Part shown: positions 25,654 to 33,344 of the stretch, one piece after another | How positions within the stretch are numbered: the stretch's first letter is position 1 | Layout: each line of letters begins with the position of its first letter | Source: Spongiibacter taiwanensis | Lineage (GTDB): Bacteria; Pseudomonadota; Gammaproteobacteria; Pseudomonadales; Spongiibacteraceae | Reading direction: 5' to 3' | DNA: 64,000 nucleotides | Assembly (NCBI RefSeq): GCF_023702635.1 | Contig: NZ_CP098455.1 | Location: 1,798,001 to 1,862,000 of the forward strand | Program-made: the position numbers and the translations under genes | The notes under the pieces: model-generated | What the model was told of the DNA's origin: nothing | The model's database searches: none | Seen by the model: the letters and a program-made list of their open reading frames with translations, nothing else

Positions 25654-25914
25654 TTAACGTTGCCGAGCTTTCACCAACGGCAGCCAGTGAGCAAATCCAA
25701 ACAGCAGCGTCGGCACCAGTCCGATTCCTGCAACACTCGCGAACTTGGCTTTTACGAAAACGTATTCCAGCGCGTGAGCCACCAGCACGAATACCCCAAA
25801 ATAGAGGGCAATCTGATTGATCGCCGGTGGCAGCAAGGCGGCCAGGGCGAGGATAAAGGCCGCCCAGGTGAGGCACATCGCCGCCTTGGTAGCAATAATG
25901 ACACTGCTAGACAT
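25654..25914 (-). CDS. Small DUF1145-like membrane protein
   Basis: 86 residues with three probable TM helices (KAAMCLTWAAFILALAALLP, NQIALYFGVFVLVAHALEYVFV, VAGIGLVPTLLFGFAHWLPLV). Size and layout match the YhhL/DUF1145 group of small inner-membrane proteins of unknown function. ATG at 25914 follows GGAG. It lies 27 bases upstream of the AraC gene and may be co-transcribed with it. Confidence 0.7.
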   Translation of the reverse strand: MSSSVIIATKAAMCLTWAAFILALAALLPPAINQIALYFGVFVLVAHALEYVFVKAKFASVAGIGLVPTLLFGFAHWLPLVKARQR

Positions 25915-26040
25915 GACAGACTCCTGCATGGAAAAGTGACGCGATTGAAAGGAGATCAAAGACCATCAACCAGAACATGCCGGCCGCGCCCATTACCTCA
26001 TTATTATTTAAATTCTTTCGGTAAAAAAACCGGCGCGACC

Positions 26041-26316
26041 TTACTGCACCCCGGAGATAAACAAACCCAAAATCCCCAAAGTGACGACGGCGGTCCAGGC
26101 TTCAAATACCATTCGGAGCGGCCAGGGCGCTTCTTTCAGATCCATAAAGTGGATCAGCACCAAGCGGATTTTAAAGGCGGCAATACCAATACTGCCTACC
26201 GCCGCCACCGTTGGCGTGAACGCATCTTTAGACAAAAACCAGGTTGTAATCACGCTGGCAGCGACAAGCAGGGCCCAAACTACCGTGGCCGAGCCACCAT
26301 AAGCATTTAGTTTCAT
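26041..26316 (-). CDS. Cytochrome c oxidase subunit IV-like (NorF/CtaF-type) protein
   Basis: 91 residues with three TM helices. The pattern AAFKIRLVLIHFMDLKEAP is the signature of prokaryotic cytochrome c oxidase subunit IV proteins, including NorF of denitrifiers. The ATG at 26316 overlaps the end of the subunit III-like gene by four bases, so translation is coupled. Such subunits help assembly or stability of heme-copper enzymes. None of the catalytic subunits (I, II) is in this window. Confidence 0.85.
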   Translation of the reverse strand: MKLNAYGGSATVVWALLVAASVITTWFLSKDAFTPTVAAVGSIGIAAFKIRLVLIHFMDLKEAPWPLRMVFEAWTAVVTLGILGLFISGVQ

Positions 26317-26897
26317 AAGGCTTTCAGCAGATAAAGTAAGGGAAACAACATAATCCACAGCAAATCGACCATGTGCCAATAAATACCACCGGCCTCGAGA
26401 TGGGCAACATTATTAGCATTGATTCGGTTGCCACGAGCGCGAAGATAAAACACTAAAAGCACGACAGAACCGCCGATAACATGCAGCAAGTGAATCCCGG
26501 TCAAGGCAAAGTAAAACATGAAAAAGTCATTGGAGACTGGGGTAATCCCCGCCCCAAATTTGGCGCCATATTCAAACACTTTAGACACCAGAAAGCCGAC
26601 ACCAAACAGCAGGCCGCCGAGCAGGAACCGGGGAACCCGGTCGTAATCACCGACCTTCGCCGCCTGCACGCCGCGGACCACCAGCCAGGAACTGGTCAGC
26701 AGAATCAGGGTATTGATCCCGCCGATGTCCTGGTTAAGGAGAAGGCGGGACGCTTCGAAAGTCTCCACTGCCTTTGCCCGTTCCATCATAAATGACATGA
26801 ACAGCACGGCAAAAAAGAACATATCTGCGCCGACAAACACCCAGACACCTTCAACGCCTGGGATACGACGCTCTTTAGCTGCAACCACAGAACTCAT
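26313..26897 (-). CDS. Cytochrome c oxidase subunit III-like (NorE-type) protein
   Basis: 194 residues with about five TM helices. Diagnostic motifs are GVWVFVGADMFFFAVLF (N-terminal), ALTGIHLLHVIGG and YWHMVDLLWIMLFPLLYLL (C-terminal), all standard for the subunit III/NorE family. Short length (usual CoxIII is about 260) fits the NorE-like group. ATG at 26897 follows a weak GTGG. It is coupled to the subunit IV-like gene and follows the six-TM gene by 95 bases. NorE is known beside nitric oxide reductase; no nor genes are seen here. Confidence 0.87.
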   Translation of the reverse strand: MSSVVAAKERRIPGVEGVWVFVGADMFFFAVLFMSFMMERAKAVETFEASRLLLNQDIGGINTLILLTSSWLVVRGVQAAKVGDYDRVPRFLLGGLLFGVGFLVSKVFEYGAKFGAGITPVSNDFFMFYFALTGIHLLHVIGGSVVLLVFYLRARGNRINANNVAHLEAGGIYWHMVDLLWIMLFPLLYLLKAL

Positions 26898-26992
26898 AAT
26901 CCACACTAATTATTTTGGGGGCAGGGGTCGCCGCATAGCTGGCTTCGCCCCGGCGGGGCTACTGTCGATCCTGCTAAACGGCGATTGAGGCA

Positions 26993-27763
26993 CTAAGCCG
27001 TTGCCGAAGCACCACGAAGACCGGCACTCACTGACTCACTGGCCTTTTCCTCAGCTTCCAGACGGTACACCGCTTTGATCACGTAGATCGACATTAACAC
27101 AATCCAAATGTACCACGTGGGGAAAGCCACCCAAAAGTTAAACAAACCGTGGAAAGCAAACGGACCGGTTTTGAAGAACGGGATCAAGCTTACCGGGAAG
27201 AACGAGGCCACGGTGACAAAACCCCACCAGCTAACATAATTGGGCACCAGTTTCTTCTCGCGCTTATCGCGCATGAAACACACAGAACAGGCGATAATCT
27301 GCCAGCTGGTCACCATGTAGGCCAAATCAATGATCATCCACGCGCCCATATAGAGCATTTGAATGGTCTCTGGTGCCAGCGAGTCAACCAGCAAGCCGCC
27401 GGTCAGCCACAGGCCACACGCGACAATAATGGGGCAGCAGGTAATGGTTGAACCCAGCATTTCGATGTTGGACAGCATTCCCTCTTCACCGTCCTCAATA
27501 CGGCGCATCACCCGAGATACAGCCGCACCAAACGTCATGTAGCAAGACCCGAGAACAATACACACGGACATCCCAATCAGGATCTCCATCTGCAAGTTTT
27601 TATAGTGTTCCCACATGCCCTCTGCAGAGGTGGATGCCGCCATCGGCGGAAAGTTTCGGGCCAACAGCCCCCACATAACGAAGAAGCCAATAAAAAATAT
27701 TGGGCCAGACCATGCCATCAATTTCCACATGGCGTACTGGCGCGGTACAGGTTGAGCGGCCAT
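26993..27763 (-). CDS. Six-TM integral membrane protein, unknown family
   Basis: 256 residues, about six TM helices (roughly 13-33, 58-80, 99-124, 133-162, 177-198, 209-234). The N-terminus is QPVPRQYAMWKLMAWSGP and the last stretch FWVAFPTWYIWIVLMSIYV. Cytoplasmic loops carry RVMRRIEDGEEG and RDKREKKLVPN. Several cysteines cluster in or near helices (TCCPIIVAC, IIACSVCF). No heme-copper histidine pattern was found, so it is not a catalytic oxidase subunit. ATG at 27763 follows GAGGA. It is the first gene of the three-gene unit with the subunit III- and IV-like genes, so it is probably a partner in the same membrane complex. I do not recognise the family. Confidence 0.75.
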   Translation of the reverse strand: MAAQPVPRQYAMWKLMAWSGPIFFIGFFVMWGLLARNFPPMAASTSAEGMWEHYKNLQMEILIGMSVCIVLGSCYMTFGAAVSRVMRRIEDGEEGMLSNIEMLGSTITCCPIIVACGLWLTGGLLVDSLAPETIQMLYMGAWMIIDLAYMVTSWQIIACSVCFMRDKREKKLVPNYVSWWGFVTVASFFPVSLIPFFKTGPFAFHGLFNFWVAFPTWYIWIVLMSIYVIKAVYRLEAEEKASESVSAGLRGASATA

Positions 27764-28121
27764 AACAGCGTCCTCACGATAACTATTTTTTTCAGTTGCG
27801 ACCCGCCCCATCGGCGCAGCCATCAAGCGGCAGCGATTGAGAGCGTCAAGTCACCAGCGTTCAACATTGGCGCGGATTGCCAAGCCCCAGTCCCATTTAT
27901 TATTTCATCCACAACAGGCATCTGGACCGCCTGCTTGCAATCAGGGAGGGATGCAAACCGACCCCTAATTTAGTTCTTATTGAAAATTCAGTCAACAAGG
28001 GCGTCGACGAATGCTCGACCACACAGGCGCTCGATGCCCGGCAAAATATGTGAGCAGGTATGCTAAAGCAGGAGACCACCCTATTGGGCAGCCATGCAAA
28101 AAATATAAGGAGAGTAAAGAT
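27764..28121. other. Intergenic region with promoter, no gene
   Basis: Lies between the six-TM gene and the upstream TetR gene, both on the minus strand. It has no supported gene. It contains the promoter noted at 27967-27995 and about 200 bases of leader, long enough for further control. The rest shows no clear terminator. Confidence 0.5.
27967..27995 (-). promoter_or_regulatory. Sigma70-type promoter with overlapping palindrome
   Basis: On the minus strand TTGACT (27995-27990), a 17-base spacer, then TAAATT (27972-27967). The spacer contains TGAAAATTCA, a palindrome suited to a TetR-type operator. It drives the six-TM/subunit III/subunit IV unit. Binding by the neighbouring TetR is inference. 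Confidence 0.6.
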
Positions 28122-28772
28122 TTAGGCGCTGGCGAGGTAGCTCATCACCAGCGAGTGAACCGTCTTACGGACGACTCTTGCGGAACTCTGCGAAAAGCGC
28201 AAATGGGCAACCGTGTGCGCCATCCCCATCACAACCCGAGAAGCATCGGTAGCATTAATTGTTGCGCTGATCGAACCATCGTGACGACCATCGAGAATCA
28301 TCTTACGCAGCTCGCTGGTCGCCTCCCGATAAAACTCCATGTACAGTTCCCAGGTGAAACCCCGGGTAAAACCACTCCACTCCAACCACACGGTCACATA
28401 GGGGCGCTTGTCGTCGATAATCTTCTCGAAGGCGAGAAGAATTTGTTCGATCCGCTCGTACGCCGGCAGGTCGGAGCGCTCTTGTTGAGGCTTGATCAGC
28501 GACTCGACAAAGAAAGTATGCAGCTCCTTTAGCACTGCCTCCTGAAGAGCCTCAAGAGTGGGAAAATAATGAAACACCGTCGGTATCGAGACATCTGCTT
28601 TAAATGCAACATCGGTATGCTTGGCGTTGATTAGACCGGTTTCCGAAAACACCTCTATCGCGCAGTTCAATATTTGTTGACGACGCTCTTCTGCAGGCAT
28701 ACGACGCGCCCGCTGACGGGGAGTCGCTACTGCTTTTTCAGTCTGCGGTTCTGGCGAAGAAGGCTTACCCAT
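28122..28772 (-). CDS. TetR-family transcriptional regulator
   Basis: 216 residues. The N-terminal HTH is clear (RRQQILNCAIEVFSETGL, then DVAFKADVSIPTVFHYFPTLEAL), followed by a variable ligand-binding region. ATG at 28772 follows AAGGG by six bases; the longer frame to 28880 has no signal. It is transcribed toward the six-TM gene unit and divergent from the second TetR gene. Either its own promoter or that at 27967 may be its target. A lipophilic ligand is plausible from the context, not proven. Confidence 0.9.
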   Translation of the reverse strand: MGKPSSPEPQTEKAVATPRQRARRMPAEERRQQILNCAIEVFSETGLINAKHTDVAFKADVSIPTVFHYFPTLEALQEAVLKELHTFFVESLIKPQQERSDLPAYERIEQILLAFEKIIDDKRPYVTVWLEWSGFTRGFTWELYMEFYREATSELRKMILDGRHDGSISATINATDASRVVMGMAHTVAHLRFSQSSARVVRKTVHSLVMSYLASA

Positions 28773-28906
28773 GTGATCCCTTGTTGGTCTGAAAGCCGGG
28801 ATAGCCCGCCTCAAACTCTGCTGTCTCGCACAAAAACCGGGAGTATAGCAAATACTGGTGGATCGCCATACGCGAGCCAAATTGCCACAACATCGGTGCG
28901 GGAATT

Positions 28907-28916
28907 GGGAATTCCC
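28907..28916. promoter_or_regulatory. Palindrome GGGAATTCCC between divergent TetR genes
   Basis: A perfect ten-base palindrome in the 264-base gap between the two divergent TetR genes, overlapping a larger GGAATT repeat. Possible operator for one of them. Short, so it could be chance. Confidence 0.3.
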
Positions 28917-29036
28917 TACAGCGTTGAGGTAACATCCTTTGACGACTAAGATACGTCACCACTGCCCCGCCCAAGGACCGACACACCATCAGCCAGGCGA
29001 GGTGAACAATAAAAATGATCAACGAGCCCGTACCCC

Positions 29037-29735
29037 TTGAGCAAGCAAACTAAATCCGGCACTCCGCGGCCACGACAGCCGAGACAATCCCGAGAGTATC
29101 GCCAACAGGAAATTTTGAAGGCAGCCCGAGACGTATTTGAACGGCGCGGCTATGAAGATGCCACCATTTCCGAGATCGCAGACAGCATCGGTGTTGTCGA
29201 GGGCACCGTCCTTCATTATTTCCAGAACAAGCGGACGCTGATGGCGCGGGTCATCGAGAGTTGTTATGAGGAAAACCTCGATTCTCTCGAGAAGGGAATT
29301 TACGCCATCGACGGCGCACGCAACAAACTGCGCTACGCCATTCACCTGCACATGGCCTACCTGTTTGACAACGAAAACCTGTGCTCCGTCATTTTGTGTG
29401 AGTCCCGGGGCTCACACCTCGAGCTGCTGGAAAAGGTCCACGACTTCAACCGCCGCTACACTAACTGCGTGATGAAGATCGTAAAAGAGGGAAAAGCATC
29501 GGGCGAAATCGCCGCCAACATTCCCGCCACGCTCGTTCGCAATGTGGTATTTGGCACCACCGAGCACTACCTTTGGGACGCATTGTCAGGCAACCGAACC
29601 CGGGAAAGCAGCCTGGAAATTGCGGACATGTTGATTGCACTGATTTTTGATGGCGTCGCCAAAAGACCCGAGCAAAACCTCGACCAGATCCAGGGTTTGA
29701 TCGGCAAGCTGAACCGCTTACTTCCAGAGGACTAA
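29037..29735 (+). CDS. TetR-family transcriptional regulator
   Basis: 232 residues with an N-terminal HTH (RQQEILKAARDVFERRGYEDAT, in part, then ISEIADSIGVVEGTVLHYFQNKRTL) and a C-terminal TetR_C-type helical region. The only start in this frame is TTG at 29037, since a stop lies 21 bases before it. A better ribosome site (GAGGTG) at about 29000 serves instead an ATG at 29015 in another frame that reads twelve codons and stops at 29053. The regulator may be coupled to this short leader. It is followed by the SRPBCC-SDR gene and is its likely repressor. Confidence 0.85.
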   Translation: MSKQTKSGTPRPRQPRQSREYRQQEILKAARDVFERRGYEDATISEIADSIGVVEGTVLHYFQNKRTLMARVIESCYEENLDSLEKGIYAIDGARNKLRYAIHLHMAYLFDNENLCSVILCESRGSHLELLEKVHDFNRRYTNCVMKIVKEGKASGEIAANIPATLVRNVVFGTTEHYLWDALSGNRTRESSLEIADMLIALIFDGVAKRPEQNLDQIQGLIGKLNRLLPED

Positions 29736-29831
29736 GCACGTCAGTTTTTCTTGGGCCCACCCCGCTGAGGGCTGATCCAGCGCCATTTCCCCTTGCGTAA
29801 ACTCACTCAGGCACGCAACTGGGCAGCAAAC

Positions 29832-31268
29832 ATGAAACACACACTGGAAGAGCGCATCGTCGTACCGCGATCCCTGCAGGAATGCTTTTCCTATCTGGCC
29901 GATTTCTCGACCATCGAGCAATGGGACCCCGGCGTCTCCCGAGCCGAAAAAATCACCCCGGGGCCGGTCGCGCCGGGCACGACCTATCGGATCTCCCTCA
30001 ATCTGCCCCTGGGCCAGAGCACGATGATCTATCGCCAGAAGGTCATTAGTCCCCACCGGCGCCTGCAGCTGGAGGGGAGCGGCAAGGGTATCCATGCCCT
30101 GGATACCCTAGACTTTCAGGCGCTCGGCAACAACCAAACCGAAATCCGCTACCGAGCAGAGCTGACCCTCAGCAGTCTTTCCGGCTGGAGCAAACCGGTA
30201 ATGCGCCCGGTACTGCAACGCATTGGCAGGAAGGCGGCGGCGGGATTAACCACTGCCCTCACCCCAATGGCACCGCCCACCAAAATTCGGCCTGGCGAGC
30301 ATCTCAAGCATCGCCTGGTGCTTTGCAAAATGGCGGACTTTGGCAAGCGCGGTTACCAGAACATGCCGCAAAAATCTCACAGTTACCGCCTGGACGGCAA
30401 AACAGCCGTGGTGACCGGCCCAACCTCTGGTCTGGGTCTGTCTGCCGCTTGCGAACTTGCGCGCCTGGGCGCACATCTGATTCTGCTCGGCCGCGACAAC
30501 CAGCGGCTGGCAGCAGCGGCGGAGACGATCAGCGACACGGCCGGCGTACCGTCATCCAGCGTGACAATCTACTGCGCCGACCTGGCCTCCCTGACAGATA
30601 CCGCCGCTGCCGCGGCCGCAATCTGCAAGCACACCCCGCAGATCGATATCCTGATCAACAACGCGGGTGCGCTGTACGATCATCGCCAGGAAAGCCCCGA
30701 TGGCAACGAGCTCAGCATGGCGGTCAATTTGCTGGCCCCCGCGTTACTGACAGAGCATCTCGAACCGAGCCTGTGCCCAACCAGCAGAATCATCAATGTG
30801 GTATCGGGAGGACTCTACTTGCAAAGCCTCCACCTCGACGATATGCAATTTCAGCGCACCGAATTTCGCGGCACCAAAGCCTACGCCCGCGCCAAGAGGG
30901 CCCTGCTGACACTCACCCAGCACACCGCCCCTCACGCTGACTACCTCAGCTTTGCCATGCACCCCGGATGGGCCGATACCCCAGGAGTCGCCAAATCACT
31001 GCCGGCATTCAGGCAGAAATTGCTGAGCCAACTTCGCGACAATCGGATGGGCGCCGATACCATGGTCTGGCTCGCCAGCGACCCAGGCTTATCTCGACAG
31101 CATTGCGGCCTGCTCTGGTTCGACCGACGCCCCCAACCCGCAGCAATAATCCCGGGCAGCGCACCACGGTCAGAGGAGGTAACGCAACTCGTCAGCTGGG
31201 TGGCCGAACGCCTCGCCCCCTTCGCGTCAATGAAGGTCAATCATCAACTCAGGTCGAAAGCATCATGA
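29832..31268 (+). CDS. SRPBCC domain fused to SDR (DHRS12-like)
   Basis: A 478-residue fusion. Residues 1-150 form an SRPBCC/START-like ligand-binding fold (MKHTLEERIVVPRSLQECFSYLADF), suited to hydrophobic ligands. Residues about 175-440 form an SDR: AVVTGPTSGLGLSAACELA (TGxxxGxG), NNAGALYD, VVSGGLYL (Ser), YARAKRAL (Tyr-Lys). The arrangement resembles DHRS12-type enzymes. ATG at 29832 has a weak ribosome site; TTG 29793 adds 13 residues and is less likely. Its stop overlaps the next start by four bases (ATGA), so translation is coupled to the TIGR01777 protein. The ligand is unknown; a lipid or steroid-like compound is inference. Confidence 0.85.
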   Translation: MKHTLEERIVVPRSLQECFSYLADFSTIEQWDPGVSRAEKITPGPVAPGTTYRISLNLPLGQSTMIYRQKVISPHRRLQLEGSGKGIHALDTLDFQALGNNQTEIRYRAELTLSSLSGWSKPVMRPVLQRIGRKAAAGLTTALTPMAPPTKIRPGEHLKHRLVLCKMADFGKRGYQNMPQKSHSYRLDGKTAVVTGPTSGLGLSAACELARLGAHLILLGRDNQRLAAAAETISDTAGVPSSSVTIYCADLASLTDTAAAAAAICKHTPQIDILINNAGALYDHRQESPDGNELSMAVNLLAPALLTEHLEPSLCPTSRIINVVSGGLYLQSLHLDDMQFQRTEFRGTKAYARAKRALLTLTQHTAPHADYLSFAMHPGWADTPGVAKSLPAFRQKLLSQLRDNRMGADTMVWLASDPGLSRQHCGLLWFDRRPQPAAIIPGSAPRSEEVTQLVSWVAERLAPFASMKVNHQLRSKAS

Positions 31269-32197
31269 CGGAAATTGACACCCAAACAGCAGACTGGATT
31301 CTGGTCAGCGGCGCCAGCGGCTTTATTGGTCGTGCGCTCTGCGCGACATTGCAGGCAAACGACTACGGCGTGATCGCCTTGAGCAGAAACCCCGGCCGAA
31401 CCCAGCAACTGCTCAAGGATCTCGCCCCGGAACGACTGATATGCTGCGACCTTTCTGCGGTGGCAAATCTGCGACCCAAGGCCATCATTAACCTTGCGGG
31501 TGCCAACATTGCAGCCCGGCGCTGGAGCGCTCGCCGAAAGCAGACGCTGCGGGATAGCCGCATCAAACTGACCGAGACGCTGATGGACATCGCGCAAAAA
31601 CATTGGCAGGACTGCCTGACGCTGGTCATCAGCGGCTCTGCCATCGGCTACTATGGCGACGCAGGCGACACTGAACTGACCGAATCCGCGCCGCCGGGGG
31701 GCGATTTTGCCGCCACATTATGCCAAGACTGGGAAGCCGCCGTCCCCGACGACGGCAGATTCCGCCGCGCCATCCTGCGCCTGGGAATCGTCCTTGGCCC
31801 GCCCGCCGACGGCGGCGCCCTGGCGACCATGCGCCTGCCATTCGGCCTCGGTCTGGGCGCCACCTTTGCCGGGGGCGCTCACTGGCAGGCCTGGATTGCC
31901 CGCGAGGACGTTATAGCCGCCATCTTGCATATCATGGACCATCGCGCCCTTGCCGGGCCCTTCAACCTGGTCGCCCCAGTGCCGGCGACCAATCGGGAGT
32001 TCACCCTCAGCGTGGCCGCCGCCCTCGGCCGCCCGGCATTTTTGAATACCCCCAAAATCGTCACCCAGGCATTATTCGGCGAAATGAGTACCCTGCTACT
32101 TGCCTCTCAGCGCGTTATTCCCGAGCGCCTGCTCAGCAGTGGCTTTACTTTCCGCTACACCGCCATTGATGACGCCATGAAGGCCGCACTTCACTGA
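31265..32197 (+). CDS. TIGR01777 family NAD-binding epimerase-like protein (YfcH/SulA-like)
   Basis: A 310-residue extended-SDR-like protein with N-terminal ILVSGASGFIGRALC (NAD binding), INLAGANIAARRWSARRKQ (about 82-100), LVISGSAIGYYGD (about 123-135), WIAREDVIAAILHIMD and C-terminal GFTFRY. It belongs to the family containing E. coli YfcH, of which the exact reaction is unknown; a domain of unknown function follows the NAD fold. ATG at 31265 overlaps the end of the SRPBCC-SDR gene by four bases. A strong terminator lies 180 bases past its stop. Confidence 0.9.
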   Translation: MTEIDTQTADWILVSGASGFIGRALCATLQANDYGVIALSRNPGRTQQLLKDLAPERLICCDLSAVANLRPKAIINLAGANIAARRWSARRKQTLRDSRIKLTETLMDIAQKHWQDCLTLVISGSAIGYYGDAGDTELTESAPPGGDFAATLCQDWEAAVPDDGRFRRAILRLGIVLGPPADGGALATMRLPFGLGLGATFAGGAHWQAWIAREDVIAAILHIMDHRALAGPFNLVAPVPATNREFTLSVAAALGRPAFLNTPKIVTQALFGEMSTLLLASQRVIPERLLSSGFTFRYTAIDDAMKAALH

Positions 32198-32376
32198 ATG
32201 CCGCCCATTCCTCACGGCGTTATGGCAGATGTCTCACACCAACTAACGCATATCTCCGATGATGCAAACAAGCGGAGTTGTTATTCTAACCAACGTCAGG
32301 GATGACATAGGTGCGACACGGATGTCCTGCACCGCCCGATCGGCACGGATTGCTGGTCACCTTGGGTCTTCGTAGC

Positions 32377-32412
32377 AATAAAAAAACCGGCGCATGCGCC
32401 GGTTTTTTTATT
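32377..32412. terminator. Bidirectional intrinsic terminator
   Basis: A perfect 36-base palindrome: AATAAAAAAACCGGCGCA on the left arm and its exact complement on the right. It has a GC core with A- and T-runs, so it ends transcripts from both the TIGR01777 gene (plus) and the FKBP gene (minus, stop at 32456). The flanking 32198-32455 gap has no gene. Confidence 0.9.
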
Positions 32413-32455
32413 CTGGGCTCAATGGAATCGAACCCATTCTGGAAAGGACTGGCGA

Positions 32456-33178
32456 CTATTTCGCCGCGCCTTCTTCAGCTTCTTCATCAACCACGTCAAT
32501 CAGCTCGACCTCAAACACCAACGCGGCGTTTGGACCAATCATCTCGCCTGCACCACCCGCGCCATAGGCCAATTCAGACGGAATAAACAGCTTGTACTTG
32601 GCGCCTTCCGACATCAACTGAAGGGCCTCGGTCCAACCGGGAATGACACCATTCACAGGAAAGCTTACCGTTTGGCCGCGGTCGTAAGAACTGTCGAACA
32701 CGCTACCATCCAGCAACGTGCCGCGGTAGTGCACTTCCACCATGTCTTCCTCGCCGGGCTTATCCCCTTCACCTTCTGCCAAGACCATGTATTGCAGGCC
32801 GCTGTCGGTGGTGACAACACCCTCTTTCTCGGCATTTTCGGCGAAGAAGGCTTCAGCTTCCGCCTGGTTTTTATCGCCCAACGCCTTGGCTTCGGCCTGG
32901 CGGGCAGCCATTTGTTTCTGCTGGTAGGACTGCAGGGTGCTCATGATCTCTTCGTCGGTCATTTTGAGATCACCACCGGCGAGGGCATCTGAGACCCCGG
33001 CGCTAAACGCATCTACATCGAGAGGGAGGTCGTCGCCAAAGCGGGAGCCAATGTTCACGCCAATCCCGTAACTGACTTTCGCGATTTCAGAATCCAGTTT
33101 TGGCTCGGAATCCTCGCCGCCGGTACAGCCCACCAGAAGACCAGTCGCCATTGCGACGCAAAACAGTGATTTTTTCAT
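32456..33178 (-). CDS. FKBP-type peptidyl-prolyl isomerase, lipoprotein
   Basis: 240 residues with lipoprotein signal LLVGC (Cys18), an N-terminal helical dimerisation domain (FKBP_N, about 25-120, KVSYGIGVNIGSRFGDDL) and a C-terminal FKBP domain (about 130-230: VEVHYRGTLLDGSVFDSSY, VNGVIPGWTEALQLM, LAYG..GPNAALVFEVELI). It catalyses proline isomerisation in the periplasm and aids folding of secreted proteins. ATG at 33178 follows GGGAG by six bases. In Pseudomonas an FKBP gene sits beside algP, as here. The acidic C-terminal tail (EEAEEG) is ordinary. Confidence 0.93.
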   Translation of the reverse strand: MKKSLFCVAMATGLLVGCTGGEDSEPKLDSEIAKVSYGIGVNIGSRFGDDLPLDVDAFSAGVSDALAGGDLKMTDEEIMSTLQSYQQKQMAARQAEAKALGDKNQAEAEAFFAENAEKEGVVTTDSGLQYMVLAEGEGDKPGEEDMVEVHYRGTLLDGSVFDSSYDRGQTVSFPVNGVIPGWTEALQLMSEGAKYKLFIPSELAYGAGGAGEMIGPNAALVFEVELIDVVDEEAEEGAAK

Positions 33179-33274
33179 GTAACTCCCTATTATCGAAAAG
33201 AATCGGCAGTGCCAACCGAGTAAAGGACAACAGTCTGCCACAAGCGTTCCCCCATAGACACCGGGGGATAGAAT

Positions 33275-33303
33275 CTGGTACACAAGAAACAAATTCGTAT
33301 AAT
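33275..33303 (+). promoter_or_regulatory. Probable promoter of the AlgP-like gene
   Basis: TATAAT at 33298-33303 with CTGGTA 17 bases earlier (three of six -35 matches). Transcription would start near 33310, leaving the ATG at 33312 without a leader, so the next ATG (33345, AAGG nine bases before) is the likely start. Confidence 0.5.
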
Positions 33304-33344
33304 CGAGCCTCATGGTATTCAAACTATTTTCAAGGTCTAACAGC

